DNA from: Anabaena sp. PCC 7108
GTDB taxonomy: Bacteria > Cyanobacteriota > Cyanobacteriia > Cyanobacteriales > Nostocaceae
NCBI RefSeq assembly: GCF_000332135.1
Contig: NZ_KB235895.1
Location: forward strand, 31,287-95,286
Direction: 5' to 3'
Length of the DNA: 64,000 nt
The translations under genes were made by a program, and so were the position numbers. Every line of letters begins with the position of its first letter. Within the stretch, counting starts at the first letter, position 1. This document shows, one piece after another, positions 61,001-64,000 of this stretch. Under the pieces are notes generated by a model. That model was not told the origin of the DNA and did no database searches. It saw nothing but the letters and a program-made list of their open reading frames with translations.

Positions 61001-62045
61001 GAAATCCTTCCCGACGATAGCGGGGACGTTCTGCTAATTCTCTCAACCGTTCAATACTGTAATATTCAAGATAAATTCTCGCTTTTTCTGTATCTTCTCC
61101 AATTAATAATAAGTTGCGAGATTCAGCCACCATTAAGAATAATAAACGGTAGATTAATCTTAATAATTGTCGGTAATACCTTAGATCCCGGACTTCTCCA
61201 AGAAGTCCGGGATCTGAAAGAAGTCGGGGATCTGATGAATGATGTTGAATAAAGCCATTTCCAAGCTGTATCAAGGCATTTTCTACCCCGTCGCGCAGTC
61301 TCTCCCGGACTCTTCCCCCTTGTTGCAGACTTTCTTGATGGTAATATTCCAATAGGCATTTATCCGCATCATCCGCAGTTTCCGGTAAACGAGAACGATG
61401 GAAAAGCCGATAAAATAAGCCAAATTCGGCAAAGTTCTCACCGTTGAGAATCTGCTCTAAGTCAAATTCGATATAAGTAAGGCGAGTCATTAGGGAAGAG
61501 TCGCGTAATAACCGCCAGCGAAAACCATTAGTTGCGATCGCCCAAAGATGCTCTGTCTTGTTAAGATATTCCTGTACTAACCCATGTGCTGATAACCGAG
61601 GAGTCCCACTGGGAGGACGTTTATCAATATCCAACCGACAACCAATAATATGAATGGGGGGATAATTCGTAATTGGTAATTCGTAATTCGTAATTGAAGA
61701 GTCTGGTTGTGATACAGCACGATGGGAAATGGCGTAGGTTTGCCCTTCTACCACCTCAGCTTTAGCGGTATATACGGGGGTATATCCCAGACTTTTTAAC
61801 AGCAACACAGCCATTTCACGGGTGATACTGGTGGCTGTATCTTCCGCATCCAGCCTATTTAATTGGCGTTGAAAAGATGCCCAATAGGCTTTTGCATCAC
61901 CCCAAGCGATCGCAATTTCATCTTCTAATTTATCAGATTTAGGTAAGCCAAAATCCGCTGGTGTTTGTCCTTTAATATTACCGGTTAATAGTTCGGTTGT
62001 AATATCTGCTGCGAGTAAGTTGCCTTCAAATTGTACGCCAATCAT
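58008..62045 (-). CDS. Adenine-specific DNA methyltransferase (PglX/DrmMI-type, Eco57I-like)
   Basis: 1345 residues. SAM motif I VIDPACGSGHFLLAAARR (near 541) and catalytic motif IV CVLGNPPWERIKLQ (near 828), as in class gamma N6-adenine methyltransferases; long N- and C-terminal parts match PglX/DrmMI proteins of BREX and DISARM. The N-terminal 480 residues probably give DNA-target contacts. Four stretches are recent repeat-derived inserts (residues about 115-130, 270-287, 487-527, 767-792), in frame. QLSIF near 675 resembles a clamp-binding peptide. It should mark host DNA as self. Start ATG at 62045. HIP1 sites are present. Confidence 0.9.
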   Translation of the reverse strand: MIGVQFEGNLLAADITTELLTGNIKGQTPADFGLPKSDKLEDEIAIAWGDAKAYWASFQRQLNRLDAEDTATSITREMAVLLLKSLGYTPVYTAKAEVVEGQTYAISHRAVSQPDSSITNYELPITNYPPIHIIGCRLDIDKRPPSGTPRLSAHGLVQEYLNKTEHLWAIATNGFRWRLLRDSSLMTRLTYIEFDLEQILNGENFAEFGLFYRLFHRSRLPETADDADKCLLEYYHQESLQQGGRVRERLRDGVENALIQLGNGFIQHHSSDPRLLSDPGLLGEVRDLRYYRQLLRLIYRLLFLMVAESRNLLLIGEDTEKARIYLEYYSIERLRELAERPRYRREGFQDIWQGLRVTFKLFDENWRGRILGLSPLNGDLFGSQTLTDLDDCGIDNYDLLTAIRCLSLYEDKGQIRRVNYAALDVEELGSVYESLLDFHPQIKQNQGIYEFKLVFGSDRKTTGSYYTPPQLVQQLIKTALEPVIEEKLKNLTPQPPSLQGNREYEIQGNGENFLPPSPTRRGAGGEVISAQEQALLSLKVIDPACGSGHFLLAAARRIGKELAKVRTGESQPAPEPLRQAVRDVIQNCIYGVDLNPLAVDLCKVALWIEGFATGKPLNFLDHRIKCGNSLVGVLDLDCLDAGIPDDAFKAVTGDDKKLATDFKKRNKKERETQGQLSIFETAADDSYIFAKLWQELADFSENTPQEVKEKERKYQDNLLDNHWWLKYVACNLWTSAFFRPLTEHNLQLLPTTETLNRLKRETVQKVLNSDSNYVSEALPKGALRVTNYELQGLIEAANDLAKEKYFFHWPLEFPEVFEDRGFSCVLGNPPWERIKLQEKEFFASRNLDIANAQNKAAREKLIKELPKQNPALAQAFEDAKHDAEAQSKFIREGGRFPLTAVGDINTYTVFAETTRNLINNNGRVGVIVPTGIATDDTCKKFFGDLIQKQNLASLYDFENRGHLFTALHTKTRFCILHISKQVNNIIYFSFMSKQVKELTDTEKIIVLSSKDINLINPNTGTCPIFRSNADAELTKKIYQRVPVLENEKTGINPWGISFMAMFHMANDSGLFKNQSGKDLVPLYEAKMFYVYNHRHSFYTEEMRKSQQTDFREIELSTIDNLQDPTFVVQPRYWVNHFEVENKLDNWQKKWLLCFRRISNTTNERTAIFSLAPKIAFGDSVFIMLPTINNSHLISCLYGCLNSLVFDFVTRQKMGGNNLSFFIVKQLPVIPPEKYNEKDIEYITPRVLELVYTSWDMQPFAQDMGYNGEPFIWNPNKRALIRAELDAYYAKLYQLTRDELRYILDPAEVYGADFPSETFRVLKNNEIKQFGEYRTQRLVLEAWDRM

Positions 62046-62055
62046 AATATTTTTC

Positions 62056-62146
62056 TGAATCAGGATGTCCAGGATTTAAGGATTTACAGGATGTTAGTTA
62101 GTGTTGAGGTTTTTGTTGTCTGATAGCGCAAGCCATATCAGACAAA
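62056..62146. repeat. Dispersed repeat between methyltransferase and SNF2 helicase
   Basis: CAGGATGTCCAGGATTTAAG then GATTTACAGGATG (62061-62093), followed by the hairpin GTCTGAT...ATCAGAC (62119-62144). Same family as the copies at 56.8-57.9 kb, inverted relative to 57043. Confidence 0.78.
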
Positions 62147-62148
62147 AA

Positions 62149-64000
62149 TTACGAACTATTCTTAGGTTTTGCTGGCTGTAAGATATACACACCTAACAAA
62201 TCCATCGGTAATTGTGGTATTACCTGAACCTTGCCCTCCTGAGTAATTGCCCGTACACGCTGATGGGATTGGGATAAGGAGTGCGATCGCTCTTTGGCAA
62301 ATAGTTCTAAATCTGTTTGCAACTCATCTAACCGATTCAACAACTCTTCTACCTCCTGTTTTTTCAGCCCCGCAGGAGCATCAGCCACCGGGTTAGCTTG
62401 TTCTAACAATGCTTTTGCTTCTTCTGGTGTTAACCACATCGGATTTGAGGGCGGTCCGGTAAATCCCACTACCGCACATTCTTCTCCTAACAGTTGATGA
62501 TTACGCTTGAGCGTATCCCCACCTTGAGCTAAAGCCCGACTACTAACTTTTTGTGTCAACAAATGTCGCAATCTTAACAACAATAAAGTTGTCCGTTTAG
62601 TTACAGTATCCGTAGTTGTAAACCCGCACCTAGCCGCCAAAGGCTCTGGGGAATTAACCAAAGCTTCTTCGATAATATGACGCGCCAAACCCTCCACCAA
62701 AGGATGATTCCGTCCTACATATTCCACCCCAAACGGTGCAGGTGTGGTAAAAGTAATTAACCGTTTTTCATTCCCTAAAGTGGGTTGTAAAAAATTAGGA
62801 ATTGACGGTAATAACCATCCTTGTTTTTTCTCAATCAAGGCACAATTTAACTTTGCACAAGCATTTTTCACAAACCTGAATACATCCTCTTCACTACCGA
62901 TAATTTGATCAGATTCCATCAATTCCTGTTCTACTTCTGTCGGTTTAATTGCCTTTTGTGCAAAGCGAGTCCGGCTGGTTTTTTCCCGTTCTACAGCCTT
63001 ATCCCATTGTTTATGCACCTGTTCAACGGCTGATTCTCCCTCATCTAATAAATCCAATAATGACAACTGCTGCGCGTCCGTACTCTTATCAAATAAAGAT
63101 TTAAACACCGCTTCAGAAACAGTAGTGCTATCCATTGGGACAGGAACAGTAATACCCAATGTTTTATGTATTTGTACTGCCTTACGAATTAACACTTCTA
63201 AAACTGCCCCATCTACGGGATTATCCTGACCATAGAGTAAACAACTTTTTACCTGAGTTGCTACCTGTCCATAGCGGTCAATGCGTCCTTCTCGTTGTTC
63301 TAATCTGTTAGGATTCCAAGGTAAATCATAGTGAATCACCGCACTAAAATGAGACTGTAAATTTACCCCTTCACTCAAACAGTCAGTAGCAACCAGCACC
63401 CTTTGAGGATAGGATTTCAACTCATTTAATCTAATTTCTCGTTCATCTTCCGACTGTTCCCCTGTAATGGCAATCACCCGAATTTGACCCTGCGGGTTCG
63501 CAGTCGCTTCAAGTCGGGAAACCCGCCCACCGCGCTGCTCACCACTTTTCTTTTCTAATTTCTGTTTCAGGGCATTTGCCAAATAATTAGCTGTAGCAAT
63601 GTAGCGACACCAGATAATCGGGTTGTAATTATTTGCCAGTAGGGATTGAATATAATTAATACAAGTTTGTAATTTTTGGTCTTTATTCCCCTGTAACTCT
63701 GCCGCAGATTGGATAAAAGTCCGCAGTTTGCGTTTATCTGCATCCCCATAACTTTGCTTTCCCTGTTCTATTACCACAGTGGGAGCAGCATCTACAGCTT
63801 GTTCCTGGTCTGTGGGATCATAAACATAAGAACTCATCAAATCTTCGTCCAAATCAGTCAGCAAACTCTCGTCACTGGATTTACTAACTTGACGGCTTAA
63901 TGTGGCCACAGCCGCAGCCGGAGAAGACATCACACAACGAATTAATGCCAATGCCGACCAATATCGCCCCCGGCGTTGGGCATGGCTCATTTCTGCGGTA
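62149..64000 (-). CDS. SNF2-family helicase, C-terminal part (DrmD-like), runs off the window
   Basis: The frame is open past the right edge (the codons TAE precede the ATG at 63990), so only the C-terminal 617 residues are seen. Helicase C motifs: IIWCRYIATANYLANALKQK, ITGEQSEDEREIRLNELKSY, VATDCLSEGVNLQ (motif V), HYDLPWNPNRLEQREGRIDR (motif VI). A ~300-residue C-terminal extension follows, as in DrmD of DISARM class 1 and related SNF2 proteins. A QLSLL segment near 63065 resembles a clamp peptide weakly. Transcribed toward the methyltransferase 103 bp away; both belong to one defence cluster. Confidence 0.87.
   Translation of the reverse strand, partial: TAEMSHAQRRGRYWSALALIRCVMSSPAAAVATLSRQVSKSSDESLLTDLDEDLMSSYVYDPTDQEQAVDAAPTVVIEQGKQSYGDADKRKLRTFIQSAAELQGNKDQKLQTCINYIQSLLANNYNPIIWCRYIATANYLANALKQKLEKKSGEQRGGRVSRLEATANPQGQIRVIAITGEQSEDEREIRLNELKSYPQRVLVATDCLSEGVNLQSHFSAVIHYDLPWNPNRLEQREGRIDRYGQVATQVKSCLLYGQDNPVDGAVLEVLIRKAVQIHKTLGITVPVPMDSTTVSEAVFKSLFDKSTDAQQLSLLDLLDEGESAVEQVHKQWDKAVEREKTSRTRFAQKAIKPTEVEQELMESDQIIGSEEDVFRFVKNACAKLNCALIEKKQGWLLPSIPNFLQPTLGNEKRLITFTTPAPFGVEYVGRNHPLVEGLARHIIEEALVNSPEPLAARCGFTTTDTVTKRTTLLLLRLRHLLTQKVSSRALAQGGDTLKRNHQLLGEECAVVGFTGPPSNPMWLTPEEAKALLEQANPVADAPAGLKKQEVEELLNRLDELQTDLELFAKERSHSLSQSHQRVRAITQEGKVQVIPQLPMDLLGVYILQPAKPKNSS

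Noticed and set aside
1-64000. tRNA, rRNA, tmRNA or riboswitch
   Set aside because: No cloverleaf, rRNA segment or known riboswitch core was recognised on either strand by reading; a covariance-model scan was not possible.

Overview
The window looks like part of a large plasmid of a filamentous, heterocyst-type cyanobacterium (Nostocales; Nostoc, Anabaena or Dolichospermum-like). The basis is low GC content, at least a dozen copies of the cyanobacterial HIP1 octamer GCGATCGC, cyanobacterial families (site-2 protease with CBS pair, DUF1257/Ycf35 remnant, DUF5895, DUF5674), and typical Nostocales dispersed repeats. The plasmid inference rests on two partition modules (ParA/ParB at 47.4-49.3 kb; actin-like ParM with a small basic partner at 49.6-51.0 kb), iteron-like arrays, many toxin-antitoxin pairs, and a set of replication proteins that would be second copies of chromosomal ones. 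No rRNA, tRNA, CRISPR array or intact transposase was seen. Genus and replicon identity are inference.

Layout. 0-5.5 kb: a PLD-fold protein, an M50 protease, three small proteins with basic or acidic ends, and a FitA/VapC-type pair. 5.6-12.6 kb: a Ycf46-like AAA ATPase, an MtfA-like peptidase, then a TetR-controlled detoxification cluster (GST, truncated quinone reductase, FMN-reductase remnant, PPOX-family flavoprotein, DUF1348 protein, peroxiredoxin-like protein). 12.8-44.4 kb: the replication and maintenance region, with a family-A DNA polymerase, a protein ending in a clamp-binding peptide, a secreted lysozyme-like protein, a DUF5895 protein with an acidic tail, an MrfA/YprA-like helicase, an HTH-dynamin GTPase with a membrane partner, clamp-loader subunits dnaX-holA downstream of a 69-bp iteron array, a beta clamp, an XRE regulator, an HTH replication-type protein and a Dda/RecD2-like helicase. 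44.8-51.1 kb: HNH nuclease, alpha-L-fucosidase, then the two partition modules. 51.4-64.0 kb: a DISARM-like defence cluster read leftward (SNF2 helicase running off the window, PglX/DrmMI-type adenine methyltransferase, an inserted PIN toxin-antitoxin pair, and an 1823-residue DUF1998 helicase ending in a Vsr-like nuclease domain).

How the parts may work together. The polymerase, gamma/tau, delta, clamp and Dda-like helicase would give the plasmid a private elongation kit beside the host replisome. At least two small proteins end in textbook clamp-binding peptides (QMDLF, QLSLF), so they may dock on this clamp. An XRE regulator at 40.5 kb and the QMDLF protein at 16.0 kb share the same palindromic operator, which links distant parts of the replicon into one circuit.

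Mobile DNA. I found four copies of a short non-autonomous element with ISL3-like inverted ends, two with perfect 8-bp target duplications. One copy carries a second nested element, and another copy preserves the matching empty site. Several genes are broken: a vapC by a 7-bp tandem duplication, an N-acetylglucosamine kinase, a quinone reductase, an FMN reductase and a DUF1257 protein.

The best candidates for undescribed biology are the DISARM-like cluster with the nuclease fused to the DUF1998 helicase, the HTH-dynamin/membrane-protein pair, and the plasmid clamp with its clamp-binding accessory proteins.
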